Notes: a model not told the origin generated them from the letters alone. A stretch of DNA of 64,000 nucleotides from Mastigocoleus testarum BC008 (GCF_001456025.1 NZ_LMTZ01000108.1:36844-100843); one strand, 5' to 3'; positions 1 to 10,197 are shown, counted from the first letter of the stretch. A program made the numbers and translations.

Positions 1-3000
1 AAAACTGGTGCTTCTGACTCGATTGGAATGTCCTTTAAAAGTCCTAATATTTTCCCAATTTTTAGTATCCCACAGTTTGAGAGTATAGTCATTGGAACCA
101 GAAGCAATGGTCTTACCATCAGGTGAAAAGCTAACGCTATTAATTGCACCCCTATGATGTTTAAGGGTTTGAATTACTGTACCGGTATCAACTTCCCAAA
201 CTTTGATTGTGCGATCGCTCGAACCAGAAACAATTAATTGACCATTGGGAGAAAAGTTGGCATCAATTACTCCCCCCCTATGACCTTCCAGGGTTTTAAT
301 TTCTCTTCCTGTGGCTACATCCCAAAGTTTTATCGTGCTGTCACTCGAACCCGAAGCTAGTTTTTGACCATCGCTTGAGAAATTAACACTATAAACTTCA
401 TGTAAATGACCAGTGAGGGTTCTAATTTCTTCTCCTGTATCCACATCCCATAGCTTGACAGTAGCATCACTAGAACCCGAAGCAATAATTTTACCGTCTG
501 GGGAGAAAGCAACACTAATAACTCTTGATGAATGACCGGTAAAAGTCTGGATCGTTTCTCCGGTTTCAACATCCCAAAGTTTAATTGTACTGTCAGCAGA
601 ACCAGAAACAATTGTTTTACTGTCTGGGGAAAAAGCAACATCAATTACCGCACTTTTATGACCAGAGAGAGTTTTGATTTCTTCTCCCGTATTCGGATTC
701 CAAAGCTTGATGGTGAAATCTCCAGAGCCAGAAGCAATTAAATTCCCATCAGATGAAAAGTTAACACTAATAATATCCCTTAAGTGTCCCTTAAGGGTTT
801 TAATTTGATACCCATAAACGGTTTGATTTAATGTGGATATTACCTGCATGCGGGTTTCAGAGGGGATCCACGGTTTCAAGATATTTTGCTGGAGTAATTT
901 ACCTGCTTTGATTGCTTCCGTTAAAGCTGCTTCGTGGTCATTCTGAGTGAATAACTTTTCCGCAATACTGCTTATTTTCTCAACTTCAGCATCAGTCCTA
1001 CGAATTTCACTGATACCAGCAAAGGTGGAAACTAACATCAAACCACTAACCAATCCAGAAATAGTCAGGTGTCGTCCGCGTTTGTGTTTGCGTCGTTCTT
1101 TATTTCTTTGTCTGACACTAGCACAGATAAAATCTTGCTCTACTAACGTCAATTCCTCAGGACGTTGTTTTAACCAATCTTGAGCGACCGCCAATCGAGT
1201 ACCTTGTAATAAGGCTTCTGGATCGTACTTTTTATTTTCCCATTGGCGTACTTCCGGTTTCAAACGTTCTTGCCAAATTCGAAACTCACGGTTGCGTTCG
1301 ATCCAATCCCGTAAGGTCCCCCACTCCCGAATCAAGGCTTCATGGATAATTTCTACGGTTTCAACTTGATTTGTTTTATCCCATCCAGTTACTACTAAAC
1401 GGCGATCAGCTAAGCATTTGACTAGATTCCAGTTATTTTCTCCTACTTCTGCACGAGTCGCCATCCGTTTGGTATCTTCCGTACCCTCCCCAGGACGTAG
1501 CAATTGAATAAATATCCGTTCGGCTTGTTGTTTTTCTGCAACAGATAGGGGCTGTAATACTGAATCTGCATATTTGGCTAGGGCTTTATCTAAACCACCA
1601 ATTTCCCCATAAGCGCGATGAGTAAGATACCATTTATTTGGTTTTTGCCAAAGTTGCGTCAGGGTGAACTCCAACAAAGGTAAACGCCCTGGCTGCTTTC
1701 CTAGATCGTCAATTAACTTACTAGTTAACCCTTGTTCTAATTCTACCTTCATTTTTTCTGCCGGTTTTTCTATTGCTACCCGCAATTCAGAAGGTTTCAT
1801 GGGGGTAAGTAACATTGGTGGGTATGTCTGCAAATTTTCACCCATTGGTTGATAATCCAGTACTTTCCCCATGAAATCAGCCCTGAGGGTGAACACTAAA
1901 GTAAAACCTGGAGTAAATTTAATTGCATAAAGTAATGTATTTAAAAACTTTTGACGCTGTTCTTGTGCAGCCAAAGTATATATTTCTTCAAATTGATCGG
2001 CAATTAATACTAAGCGTTCCAATGGGCTGGAGGTACTAGAATTGACGATGTTTTCCACAATTTTGCGTAATTTTTTCTCATCGTCATGCAGATCGATTTC
2101 CAATGCCAATTCCTTTAACCTATAACTGTTTCCTGTGGTGGTGTCCTCCTCTTTACTATGTTCTGGCTCTTGGGATTTATAGTGGGCGCTCAGAGCTACA
2201 GCTAGTGCATCAAAAGGATTTTTCCCCGGGCGAAAAGATACAATCTTCACTCGATGGTTATTTTTCAACTGAGGGACTAAACCCGCAAACACAACAGAAG
2301 ATTTACCACTTCCAGAAGCCCCAACTACAGGAACTAAAGGTTTATTCAACACAGCTTTAACTAAATCTGCGATAAACCGATCTCTACCAAAGAATAATCC
2401 TGCATCTTCTTCTCGAAAAGCAGATAGACCCTTATAGGGAGAATCGGGAAGTTTACCGGTAAGTCCACCCAAATCTTCCCAGGTCGGTGGTGGTTCTGTA
2501 GTATTTTGACAGATAATCGGTAACCAGTTTACTCCTGGAAGTTGGTTTTTAGTATCTTCAATATCTTTAAGTTCTTGGAGTTTGATCCTTGCATCTCGCA
2601 TGGAAGCAAATAAAGACTTACCCCGAGCAAAAGAAACCAGAAAATACTCGAGAAAATATTGAGCAATTTTATCTGGAACGGCTTCCCGCCAAACAATAAT
2701 GTAAGGTAATTTCAAATCTGACAGTTGTTCGGCTAAACCAAGTCCATCGCAAGAATTGAAAATTGCTAATTTCAAACCTTTGGTATTCGATGCACCCGTA
2801 GGACTGATCGCTTCACGGAAAGTATTCCTAATTTCTGCAATACTTAAATTTTCTCGCTGATTAATTTCAATAGAAGCTACCTGATTTTTTCGATCCGTTT
2901 GACTATGGCCACTATAAAATAGAATATCGCAGGGTTCATCCCATAGCTGAATTAATTCTGGACGTTTTGGTTGTGAGAGCAAAATTAATTCTGCTCCCCG

Positions 3001-3420
3001 TGGCTTTAACTTTTCAATTAGTTTTTTATCGGTATCGATATCTATATTGCGACCATCACCAAAAATGCTGGTAATCCTAACTCTTCTAAATACTTCCTCA
3101 TGTTTCTGGCTTGTAATTTTATGTTCTGATTCATTTAAATATAAAGCAACTTCTACACAGTAATTGCCTGGAAAATAGTCCCATTCTCGCCAGGGTAACC
3201 GATGCAAAATATCCTTGGTTAATTGAGATGTAATATCCTGAGTATTGATATTAAGTATAGTTTCTGAATCGAAATTTAATTCAATTAATGATTTTAATTG
3301 TAATTTTAGATTTGAAAGCCAATCATTTAATTGAAAACGTAAATCTTCGGCAAGTTGATCGCATTCTTGATATTCGTCAAACCAGGAAAAGTTAGTAGTT
3401 TGCTTAAGCTTAAAACCCAT
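1..3420 (-). CDS. CHAT protease-nSTAND NTPase-WD40 protein, partial at left edge
   Basis: Large regulatory protein of the cyanobacterial CHAT/STAND class. The frame is open from 3420 to the window edge, and the C-terminus lies outside. Order of parts, numbering from the ATG at 3420: a CHAT caspase-like domain with the dyad His172 in YSGHS and Cys224 in NSCDG; an nSTAND NTPase that begins with the usual SPYKGLSAF and a FFGRD segment and has Walker A GASGSGKSS near residue 370; a single hydrophobic stretch (GLVSGLMLVSTFAG) near 840-855; and at least six WD40 repeats, each ending in a KLW or KVW triplet, running off the edge. By family knowledge, such proteins are sensor-proteases in which STAND oligomerisation activates the CHAT domain; the trigger and target are unknown here. 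The start is uncertain: family-like N-terminal sequence continues upstream to about 3620 but is shifted out of frame, so the gene may be damaged or recoded. Confidence 0.85.
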   Translation of the reverse strand, partial: MGFKLKQTTNFSWFDEYQECDQLAEDLRFQLNDWLSNLKLQLKSLIELNFDSETILNINTQDITSQLTKDILHRLPWREWDYFPGNYCVEVALYLNESEHKITSQKHEEVFRRVRITSIFGDGRNIDIDTDKKLIEKLKPRGAELILLSQPKRPELIQLWDEPCDILFYSGHSQTDRKNQVASIEINQRENLSIAEIRNTFREAISPTGASNTKGLKLAIFNSCDGLGLAEQLSDLKLPYIIVWREAVPDKIAQYFLEYFLVSFARGKSLFASMRDARIKLQELKDIEDTKNQLPGVNWLPIICQNTTEPPPTWEDLGGLTGKLPDSPYKGLSAFREEDAGLFFGRDRFIADLVKAVLNKPLVPVVGASGSGKSSVVFAGLVPQLKNNHRVKIVSFRPGKNPFDALAVALSAHYKSQEPEHSKEEDTTTGNSYRLKELALEIDLHDDEKKLRKIVENIVNSSTSSPLERLVLIADQFEEIYTLAAQEQRQKFLNTLLYAIKFTPGFTLVFTLRADFMGKVLDYQPMGENLQTYPPMLLTPMKPSELRVAIEKPAEKMKVELEQGLTSKLIDDLGKQPGRLPLLEFTLTQLWQKPNKWYLTHRAYGEIGGLDKALAKYADSVLQPLSVAEKQQAERIFIQLLRPGEGTEDTKRMATRAEVGENNWNLVKCLADRRLVVTGWDKTNQVETVEIIHEALIREWGTLRDWIERNREFRIWQERLKPEVRQWENKKYDPEALLQGTRLAVAQDWLKQRPEELTLVEQDFICASVRQRNKERRKHKRGRHLTISGLVSGLMLVSTFAGISEIRRTDAEVEKISSIAEKLFTQNDHEAALTEAIKAGKLLQQNILKPWIPSETRMQVISTLNQTVYGYQIKTLKGHLRDIISVNFSSDGNLIASGSGDFTIKLWNPNTGEEIKTLSGHKSAVIDVAFSPDSKTIVSGSADSTIKLWDVETGETIQTFTGHSSRVISVAFSPDGKIIASGSSDATVKLWDVDTGEEIRTLTGHLHEVYSVNFSSDGQKLASGSSDSTIKLWDVATGREIKTLEGHRGGVIDANFSPNGQLIVSGSSDRTIKVWEVDTGTVIQTLKHHRGAINSVSFSPDGKTIASGSNDYTLKLWDTKNWENIRTFKGHSNRVRSTSF

Positions 3421-3620
3421 TCTCACAGGATTAACTAAGCTGGTGTAGCTGTTTTTCCATTTTTGATATGATACAGGGATTTCAGGTGCTGGAGGGAGTT
3501 GAATTTGTCGTGTGGTAGATTCGCTATTACTACTAATTATCTTTACAATGTTAATATTGTTACTAAAACCTCGTTCAAAACAACCATCACCAAACTTTAA
3601 ACTTACTAAGTTTTGCATTT
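3421..3620 (-). other. Frameshifted 5' segment of the CHAT-STAND gene
   Basis: An ATG at 3620-3618 opens a seven-codon frame (MQNLVSF) that stops at a TAA at 3599-3597. From that point the frame continuous with the CHAT gene reads LKFGDGCFERGFS, then QLPPAPEIP and YQKWKNSYTSL. This is the typical N-terminal sequence of CHAT-STAND proteins. The two halves join perfectly if the T5 run (minus strand, 3603-3599) is shortened by two or lengthened by one base, or if ribosomes slip by -1 there. No ATG, GTG or TTG exists in the downstream frame before GTG 3426 and ATG 3420. A real mutation, programmed slippage and a homopolymer sequencing error are all possible. Confidence 0.6.
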
Positions 3621-4081
3621 TTACATCCCTACTATCATTAATTTTGCACAAATCTTACTTTCGTCCCAAAGGTAGAATGTATTATCAGTGCAAGTTTGTT
3701 TTTTTACGTTTGTTTTTGTTAAAATAACTCGTCAGTGTTTGAATTATCACCAATAAATAAAGAATAGAATTTTAATTTATTATCCTAATATAGAACAGCT
3801 GTTTATTTACTTACTTTATGTTAACTATAGATAAAATATAATCTCCATCTAGTTGTAAAAATTAGACATGAATTAAACAAAAAGGAAAAGATAGTGACCT
3901 ACACAATAAACTAAAAACTCAAGAGGGTAAATTATCTATCTCCAAACAAATGCAAGTGTATACAAATTTAGCCATTGAAAGACAAATCTAATTTAATGCT
4001 GCAGATAAATCAAATATTAATCTTATATCTCTGAAAAATATTACTAAATATTTAGATAAATAGAGACAAAATATCATAAAT

Positions 4082-4256
4082 AAAGAAGGAAGAAGGTCAA
4101 TTAGTTGGGGTTTTAAACCCACTTAGCTCAAGGAAGAAAGTATTTGGATGCGCCCGCAAGGCGTTCACGTAGTGCATACAAACGATTGTGGTATTTTTAT
4201 TAAGTTTAATTCTTTTTACTAACGTAACCCTGGGCTAATATATTCCTTCTTCCTTT
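4082..4256. repeat. Imperfect inverted-repeat element
   Basis: GAAGGAAGAAGG near 4085 is matched in inverted orientation by CCTTCTTCCTTT near 4244. The adjoining TTAG..GGGGTT and AACCC..GGGCTAA stretches extend the pairing imperfectly. The interior carries short GC-rich repeated words. The size and layout fit a non-autonomous MITE-like or palindromic intergenic element. No transposase was seen. Confidence 0.35.
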
Positions 4257-4463
4257 CGCCGTTTGCACGCAGCAAGCTGTTCACGTAGTGCGTCCAAACA
4301 CGCAGTGCGTCCAAAGGCAGATAAACAAAGCTCGTATCCCTAATCCTAAAGTCGAAAATATCAAGTCAACATCGGAACCAAAAAAAAGCGCAGTGAATAT
4401 GAGAAAAAAGGATTTAAAGTATAGTAATCTTATTTGCCAGTATTCTTGGTTAAGTAAATAAGG

Positions 4464-4548
4464 ACTAAAATTTTCAACTAACTAAAATTTTCAACTAACT
4501 AAAATTTTCAACTAACTAAAATTTTCAACTAACTAAAATTTTCAACTA
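4464..4548. repeat. Five perfect copies of a 17-bp tandem repeat
   Basis: The unit ACTAAAATTTTCAACTA is repeated five times head to tail without a mismatch, about 130 bp upstream of the ATG at 4678. Each unit contains the palindrome AAAATTTT. It may be a copy-number-variable tract or an array of regulator binding sites. Its function is not evident. Confidence 0.85.
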
Positions 4549-4677
4549 GATTAAGATTGTCAGTCTAAATCTCAAATTCTAAATCCCAAATACTTAAGAT
4601 AAATCAAGATATAGGAAGATTTAATTAATAGGATTATATTATATGACGATAGTCGCTACTTTTCTAGATAGTCGTTT

Positions 4678-7600
4678 ATGTCAGAATATGAATCTGGTGT
4701 AAATTCATCCACTTCCGAGCAAAAGGGAAATTTTTTTGTTGTCGGTATTGGTGCATCAGCAGGTGGACTCCGCGCCCTAGAGGAGTTCTTCGAGCATATG
4801 CCAACGGACAGCGGAGCTGCTTTTGTAGTAGTTCAGCACCTGTCACCAGACTTCAAAAGTTTGATGAAGGAATTACTAGAGCGACGTACCCGTATGGAAA
4901 TATATCGGGTAACAGAAGGAATGAAATTGCAAAGGAATTCAGTGTATTTGATTCCTCCGGGTAAAAATTTAGTCTTAAAAAATGGAAAGCTACATTTATT
5001 AGAGCAAGAAGAGCGCAACCGTCACGGACTGAACTTTCCCATCGATATTTTCTTAGAATCTTTGGCTAAAAACTATGGGGAAAGAGGGATTGGTGTGATT
5101 TTGTCGGGGACTGGTAGCGACGGAACAAAGGGTTTAAGGGCAATTAATGAAGCAGGAGGGTTTGCAATGGTACAAGAACCCACAACTGCTGAATTTGATG
5201 GCATGCCTCGAACAGCCATCGCTACGGGAGTAGTAGATAGAATTTTATCACCCCAAAAATTAGCTCAGACGATCTATCAGTTGGTACAATCGCCTAATTC
5301 GCCAGATAAAAGTGATACTAACCCAGTAGGATTGTTCAAACCCCATAACTTGGAACGTATTGCCAATATTTTGGCACAGCACGAGCAAACCGATTTTTCT
5401 CATTACAAAACTAGTACTCTCTCTCGACGGATCCACCGCCGCTATTTGATAAGTGGTTGTAACAATCTAGATGAGTTTATTCATCTGTTAGAAAACTCCT
5501 CCCAAGAACGGGCAATTTTACGGCACGATTTGCTGATCAGCGTAACTCAATTTTTTCGCGATCCACTGGCGTGGAATTTTTTGGAAACTGAGGTGATTCC
5601 CCAATTAATAGCTAAAGCCAATCCTCAAGAAGAGTTACGTTGTTGGGTGACTGCTTGTGCAACTGGGGAAGAAGCCTATTCTCTGGCAATGTTGCTTGAT
5701 GAAGCGGTTACTAAATCCAATAAACCAGTAAGATTTAAAATTTTCGCCACTGATATCGATAAGACAGCATTAGAAAAAGCTACCCAGGGTATTTATCCCC
5801 AAAGCATTAGTAACGACATTAATCCCCAACGATTGGAACGTTATTTTTTGCGGAAGGATAATTGTTTACAAGTAATTCGTAAACTAAGAGAAAAATTATT
5901 ATTTGCACCCCACGATATTACTAAGGATGCCGGGTTTACCCGGATGAATTTAATTAGCTGTCGCAATGTATTGATATATTTGCAGTCAGATTTACAGCAA
6001 CAAGTATTACGCAATCTTCATTTTTCTTTGGTATCTAAAGGAGTTTTATTTCTGGGAGAAGCAGAAACTTTAGGTCACATCGAACCAGAATTTCAGCACC
6101 TAGATAAAAAAAACAAAATTTATCAAAAACGGCGAGATGTCAAACTGAATATACCCATTAGGGGTGTTGAAAAAATATCCCGTCAACTACTTACTTATGT
6201 TCCATCAAAAAACCAATCGGAAAATCATCTCGAACCGATTTTGGATAGAACCTTGAGCGCTTTTTTAGAGAAATACAAGGCTACCTGTTTTTTAGTAGAT
6301 CGCGAACATAAGATGTTTCATTCCTTTACCAATGATGGTATTAACGTTCTGAAGGTACCTTCTGGGAAAACGACAACTGATATTACTAAAATGATCGTTC
6401 GCGATCTACAATTGCCTTTAATTACAGCTCTTCATCGTGCAAAGCGAGAGCGATCGCCAGTATCTTATACGGGTATTAAAATAGAATTAGAAAATCGGGA
6501 ATGTAGCCTGAAACTGGAGGTCACTTATCATGAAAGCAATAAATTAGCCTCGGATTTTTTTTCCATTGTCATTCAGGAAGATGAAGTCTTCCATCAACCT
6601 TCAGGAGAGAGGTTTGAGGCTGATGCTGAAGCTTCCCAAAGAATTATAGAATTAGAGTATGAGCTACAGCAAACCCGTGAGAATCTGCAAGCAGTAATTG
6701 AAGAACTAGAAACTACTAACGAAGAACAGCAGGCTACCAATGAAGAGTTGACAGCTTCTAATGAGGAGTTGCAAAGCACTAATGAAGAGCTACATTCAGT
6801 GAATGAAGAACTATATACGGTTAATGCAGAATATCAATCAAAAATCGGCGAATTAACTGAATTGAATAATGATATTGATAATTTGCTGCGGAGCACGAAT
6901 ATCGGGGTGGTATTCTTAGATCGAGATTTAAAAATTCGTAAGTTTACTCCCGCAGCTACTGTTGCTATTAATTTAGTTGAAGCAGATATTAATCGTCCCC
7001 TAAAACACATTACCCATAATCTTAACTGCCCTAATCTGCTCGAATTACTCAAAGCAGTCATTGAAAGCCAAAAAGGTTTAGATAAAGAAGTTAAGTTAGT
7101 GGAAGAGGATTTTTATTTATTGATGCGAATTAATCCCTATCTGCTCGAAGATGGTCATTTAGATGGGGTAGTAATTTCTTTCATTGATGTTGACGAACTC
7201 AAAACCATTCAGCAACAAATTTACTTAGTTAATGAAGAACTCAAAGAATCTCAACTACAATTACGTCAACTCAATCAAAAATTAGAACAAAGAGTAGAAG
7301 AACGGACTCAAGCTCTACAAAAATCAGAAGTGAGATTAAGAGCAATTTTAGCTACAACTTCTTCGATGGTTTATCTCAAGAATACCCAAGGGCGATATTT
7401 ACTAGTTAATCGACAGTATTTGGAATTACTGAATCTAACCGAAGAACAAATTTTAGGTAGTAGTACTCGCGATATTTTTCCCGAGCAGATTGCTGATGTG
7501 TTAAACGCTAACGACCGGCAAGTTTTAGCTGACAAATCAGTTTTACAATTTGAAGAAGAAATTCCTGTGGCTGACGGTAGCCTTCGCACCTATATTTCTA

Positions 7601-9840
7601 ATAAAGCACCTTTAATTGATAATAATGGCGAAGTTTATGCTATTTGTGGGATTTCTACGGATATCAGCGAACAAAAACATACCGAATTAGAATTAAGGGA
7701 AGGGGCAGCCAGAGAAAGAACTTTGCTTAGTTTAGTTGAAAAAATCCGCCAAACTCTAGATTTAGACGAAATATTCCAGACTACAACCACAAAAATACGA
7801 GAAACTTTAAAATGCGATCGCGTTGCCCTGTATCAATTTAACTCTAATTATGGTGGGGAGTTTGTTACCGAATCAATGGCTAATGGTTGCATTCCCCTTA
7901 TAGGAGGAGATCTATTACAAAACCCTTGGAATGATACCTATTTGCAAGAAACCGCAGGGGGTAGATATAAGAATCACGAAACTTGTGCTATTGATAATAT
8001 TGATGAAGCCGATTTTAGCGATTGTCACCGCGAAATTTACCAACAATTACAAGTAAAAGCCTTTTGCATTGCTCCTGTTTTTCAAGGCGATACACTTTGG
8101 GGATTGCTCGCGGCTTATCAAAACACATATCCCCGTCAGTGGAAAGATGGAGAAGTTCGTCTGCTAACTCAAACTGGTATTCAATTAGGTATCTCCATCG
8201 CTCAGGTCGATCTATTTACCCAAATTCAAAACCAATCCTTACAATTACAACAAGCCAAAGAAACAGCGGAAGCGGCGAATCAAGCTAAAAGCGCTTTCAT
8301 TGCTCATACTAGTCATGAATTACGAACTCCTCTGAATGCAATTTTGGGATTTGCCCAAATTCTCCAACAAGAAATAGGTTTTAATGCAAAACAGCAACGA
8401 GGAATTGAGGTGATTCAGCGTTCTGGTCAACATTTGCTGACTTTGATTAATGACATTCTCTATATTGCCAAAATTGAAGCAGGAAAACTCAATTTAGAAT
8501 CAACAGATTTTATTCTGTCTTCGTTTTTAAATAATTTAGAAGCAATGATTCGTATTCGTTGTCAGCAAAAGGGAATTGAATTTGAGCATCTTATTCTTTC
8601 GGATTTACCCCCAATAGTACGAGGAGATGAAACTCGTTTGCGTCAACTCCTACTCAATCTTCTGAGTAATGCAGTTAAATTTACCCCTAGAGGAAAAGTC
8701 ACTTTTAGCGTCGGCTATGTTCGAGATTTTACTAAAGACAACCGGGATGCGATCGAGACAGATAACGCTGATAAAATTCGTTTTCATATTGCAGATACAG
8801 GAATAGGTATTCCCTCAGATAAGTTAACAGAAATCTTTTTACCTTTCCAGCAATTAGACCATCATCAATCATCTCAAGAAGGTACAGGACTTGGTTTGAG
8901 CATCAGTCAAAGTATTGCCGAACAGATGGGTAGTAAAATTTACGTTACCAGCACTTTTGGAGAAGGAAGCGAATTTTGGTTTGACATAAATTTTGCTCAT
9001 GGGCAATATTCTGTAGAGTCGCTAGCAGATAAGACTAATAATCTTAAGATTACTGGCTATCAAGGAGCAAAGCGTAAAATTTTAATCGTAGATGATTTAG
9101 ATAATAATCTAGAAGTTTTAGTTAGTTTTTTGACACCTCTGGGCTTTGAAGTCATCCAAGGGAGTTCGGGAACTGAGGCGATTGCTAAAACCGAAAAGCA
9201 TCAGCCAGACTTAATCATTTTAGATTTGATAATGCCTGAAATGGATGGTTGGGAAGTAACCCGAATCCTGAGACAAGAATCAGCTTGGCAGGGTTTACCC
9301 ATTATTATGGTTTCTGCCAGTACCCTTTCTGCCGATGAATCCCAATGTTACCAAGCAGGAGCAAATGCTTTCCTCGCAAAACCTTTAAATTTTGAAGAAT
9401 TACTGAGACTTTTAGAACATTATCTCAAGCTTGAGTGGACAACTCAGGATGGTTTAACGCGGTCGCTCCTTAGTTCAAAAACTTCTAGTTCGGAAACTTC
9501 CAGTTCAAAAACTTCTAATTCGGAAACTTCTAATTCAAAAACTTCTAATTCAAAAACTTCTAATTCGGAAACTTCTAGTTCAAAAACTTCTAGTTTGGAA
9601 ACTTCCCAAATAAAAGCTAGCAACGATTCGGAATCGATAGTTATCCCTACAACACCAGAATTGAAACAACTGTTGGAACTGACAATGGAAGGAGATATCC
9701 GAGAGGTATTATCCCAAATAGAACAATGGGAACAAAATCAATCTCAATTGATGCCTTCAATCCAACAAATACGACATTTAGCCCAAACTTGTCAGCTGAG
9801 AAAACTCAAAGAATTACTCAAACAATATCTCAAACGGTAG
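4678..9840 (+). CDS. CheB-CheR-PAS-GAF hybrid histidine kinase
   Basis: A 1720-residue cytoplasmic multi-domain sensor. Residues 18-205 are a CheB-type methylesterase with the triad Ser27 (GASAGG), His54 (VQHLSP) and Asp148 (GTGSDG). Residues about 225-490 are a CheR-type methyltransferase with SAM motif ACATGEEAYS. A Glu/Asn-rich coiled coil (650-740) is followed by two PAS-like domains. A GAF domain (about 1020-1180) has Cys1116-His1117, the position of the bilin cysteine in cyanobacteriochromes. Then come HisKA (His1213 in SHELRTPLNA), HATPase (DTGIGI, GTGLGLS) and a receiver with Asp1516. A Ser/Thr-rich linker encoded by a 15-bp repeat and a short helical tail end the protein. CheB-CheR-PAS-kinase fusions are widespread in cyanobacteria and their methylation targets are generally unknown. 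Bilin binding is an inference from one Cys-His motif. Confidence 0.93.
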   Translation: MSEYESGVNSSTSEQKGNFFVVGIGASAGGLRALEEFFEHMPTDSGAAFVVVQHLSPDFKSLMKELLERRTRMEIYRVTEGMKLQRNSVYLIPPGKNLVLKNGKLHLLEQEERNRHGLNFPIDIFLESLAKNYGERGIGVILSGTGSDGTKGLRAINEAGGFAMVQEPTTAEFDGMPRTAIATGVVDRILSPQKLAQTIYQLVQSPNSPDKSDTNPVGLFKPHNLERIANILAQHEQTDFSHYKTSTLSRRIHRRYLISGCNNLDEFIHLLENSSQERAILRHDLLISVTQFFRDPLAWNFLETEVIPQLIAKANPQEELRCWVTACATGEEAYSLAMLLDEAVTKSNKPVRFKIFATDIDKTALEKATQGIYPQSISNDINPQRLERYFLRKDNCLQVIRKLREKLLFAPHDITKDAGFTRMNLISCRNVLIYLQSDLQQQVLRNLHFSLVSKGVLFLGEAETLGHIEPEFQHLDKKNKIYQKRRDVKLNIPIRGVEKISRQLLTYVPSKNQSENHLEPILDRTLSAFLEKYKATCFLVDREHKMFHSFTNDGINVLKVPSGKTTTDITKMIVRDLQLPLITALHRAKRERSPVSYTGIKIELENRECSLKLEVTYHESNKLASDFFSIVIQEDEVFHQPSGERFEADAEASQRIIELEYELQQTRENLQAVIEELETTNEEQQATNEELTASNEELQSTNEELHSVNEELYTVNAEYQSKIGELTELNNDIDNLLRSTNIGVVFLDRDLKIRKFTPAATVAINLVEADINRPLKHITHNLNCPNLLELLKAVIESQKGLDKEVKLVEEDFYLLMRINPYLLEDGHLDGVVISFIDVDELKTIQQQIYLVNEELKESQLQLRQLNQKLEQRVEERTQALQKSEVRLRAILATTSSMVYLKNTQGRYLLVNRQYLELLNLTEEQILGSSTRDIFPEQIADVLNANDRQVLADKSVLQFEEEIPVADGSLRTYISNKAPLIDNNGEVYAICGISTDISEQKHTELELREGAARERTLLSLVEKIRQTLDLDEIFQTTTTKIRETLKCDRVALYQFNSNYGGEFVTESMANGCIPLIGGDLLQNPWNDTYLQETAGGRYKNHETCAIDNIDEADFSDCHREIYQQLQVKAFCIAPVFQGDTLWGLLAAYQNTYPRQWKDGEVRLLTQTGIQLGISIAQVDLFTQIQNQSLQLQQAKETAEAANQAKSAFIAHTSHELRTPLNAILGFAQILQQEIGFNAKQQRGIEVIQRSGQHLLTLINDILYIAKIEAGKLNLESTDFILSSFLNNLEAMIRIRCQQKGIEFEHLILSDLPPIVRGDETRLRQLLLNLLSNAVKFTPRGKVTFSVGYVRDFTKDNRDAIETDNADKIRFHIADTGIGIPSDKLTEIFLPFQQLDHHQSSQEGTGLGLSISQSIAEQMGSKIYVTSTFGEGSEFWFDINFAHGQYSVESLADKTNNLKITGYQGAKRKILIVDDLDNNLEVLVSFLTPLGFEVIQGSSGTEAIAKTEKHQPDLIILDLIMPEMDGWEVTRILRQESAWQGLPIIMVSASTLSADESQCYQAGANAFLAKPLNFEELLRLLEHYLKLEWTTQDGLTRSLLSSKTSSSETSSSKTSNSETSNSKTSNSKTSNSETSSSKTSSLETSQIKASNDSESIVIPTTPELKQLLELTMEGDIREVLSQIEQWEQNQSQLMPSIQQIRHLAQTCQLRKLKELLKQYLKR
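9481..9600 (+). repeat. In-frame 15-bp minisatellite inside the hybrid kinase gene
   Basis: Eight consecutive 15-bp units of the form ACTTCTARTTCRRAA encode TSSSE, TSSSK, TSNSE and TSNSK pentads between the receiver and the C-terminal helical tail. The array keeps the reading frame, so unit gain or loss would only change linker length. Confidence 0.9.
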
Positions 9841-9888
9841 TAAGTAGGTTAGCAAGAAAAATCATAACTTATTTGTAATAGCGTTTTG

Positions 9889-9908
9889 GCGCTAAAGCGC
9901 TACTACGA
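9889..9908. repeat. Dispersed 20-bp palindromic repeat, copy 1
   Basis: GCGCTAAAGCGCTACTACGA, containing the palindrome AGCGCTAAAGCGCT-like core, lies between the hybrid kinase and the small minus-strand gene. An identical 20-mer occurs at 17250-17269. It is a dispersed intergenic repeat and may act as a hairpin after transcription. Confidence 0.7.
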
Positions 9909-9975
9909 GCCAAATACAAACATTTTATATTTATTTACATAGTTTACTTTTTCTCGCCTACTTACTTAAATTATT

Positions 9976-10197
9976 TTATTCAAATTTTGCATAAACTAAG
10001 TCTCTAATCAACGGCGTCCTTAAACCAACATATTTTGAGAGAGTTTGACTATCTTCTGGACTAAGAGAAGATACTTTTTCAACTTCATCAATTAATTTTT
10101 GGATTAATTCACTATCCGAAAGCTTCAAAAGACTTCCAGGATTTGATGTCTCTACGAAAGCCCAGATCATACGGATAATCTTTATGTCTACATCCAT
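9976..10197 (-). CDS. Small conserved-looking protein of unknown function
   Basis: A 73-residue acidic, helical protein (starts MDVDIKIIRMIWAFVETSN) with no membrane segment and no motif I recognise. The ATG at 10197 is preferred over an in-frame TTG six codons upstream, because the longer form only adds a short hydrophobic stub. It lies on the opposite strand between two sensor kinase genes. Its regular amino-acid composition supports a real gene. It has no recognised function, and I make no claim beyond a soluble small protein. Confidence 0.6.
   Translation of the reverse strand: MDVDIKIIRMIWAFVETSNPGSLLKLSDSELIQKLIDEVEKVSSLSPEDSQTLSKYVGLRTPLIRDLVYAKFE

Larger units (their letters stand above)
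3621..4677. other. Intergenic region between divergent genes, repeats only
   Basis: About 1 kb between the CHAT-STAND gene and the CheB/CheR hybrid kinase, so it must hold both promoters. No credible coding sequence was seen. It contains an inverted-repeat element (4082-4256) with GC-rich inserts in which GTTCACGTAGTGC and GCAGTGCGTCCAAA each occur twice, and a perfect 17-bp tandem array (4464-4548). The rest is A/T rich. Confidence 0.6.
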
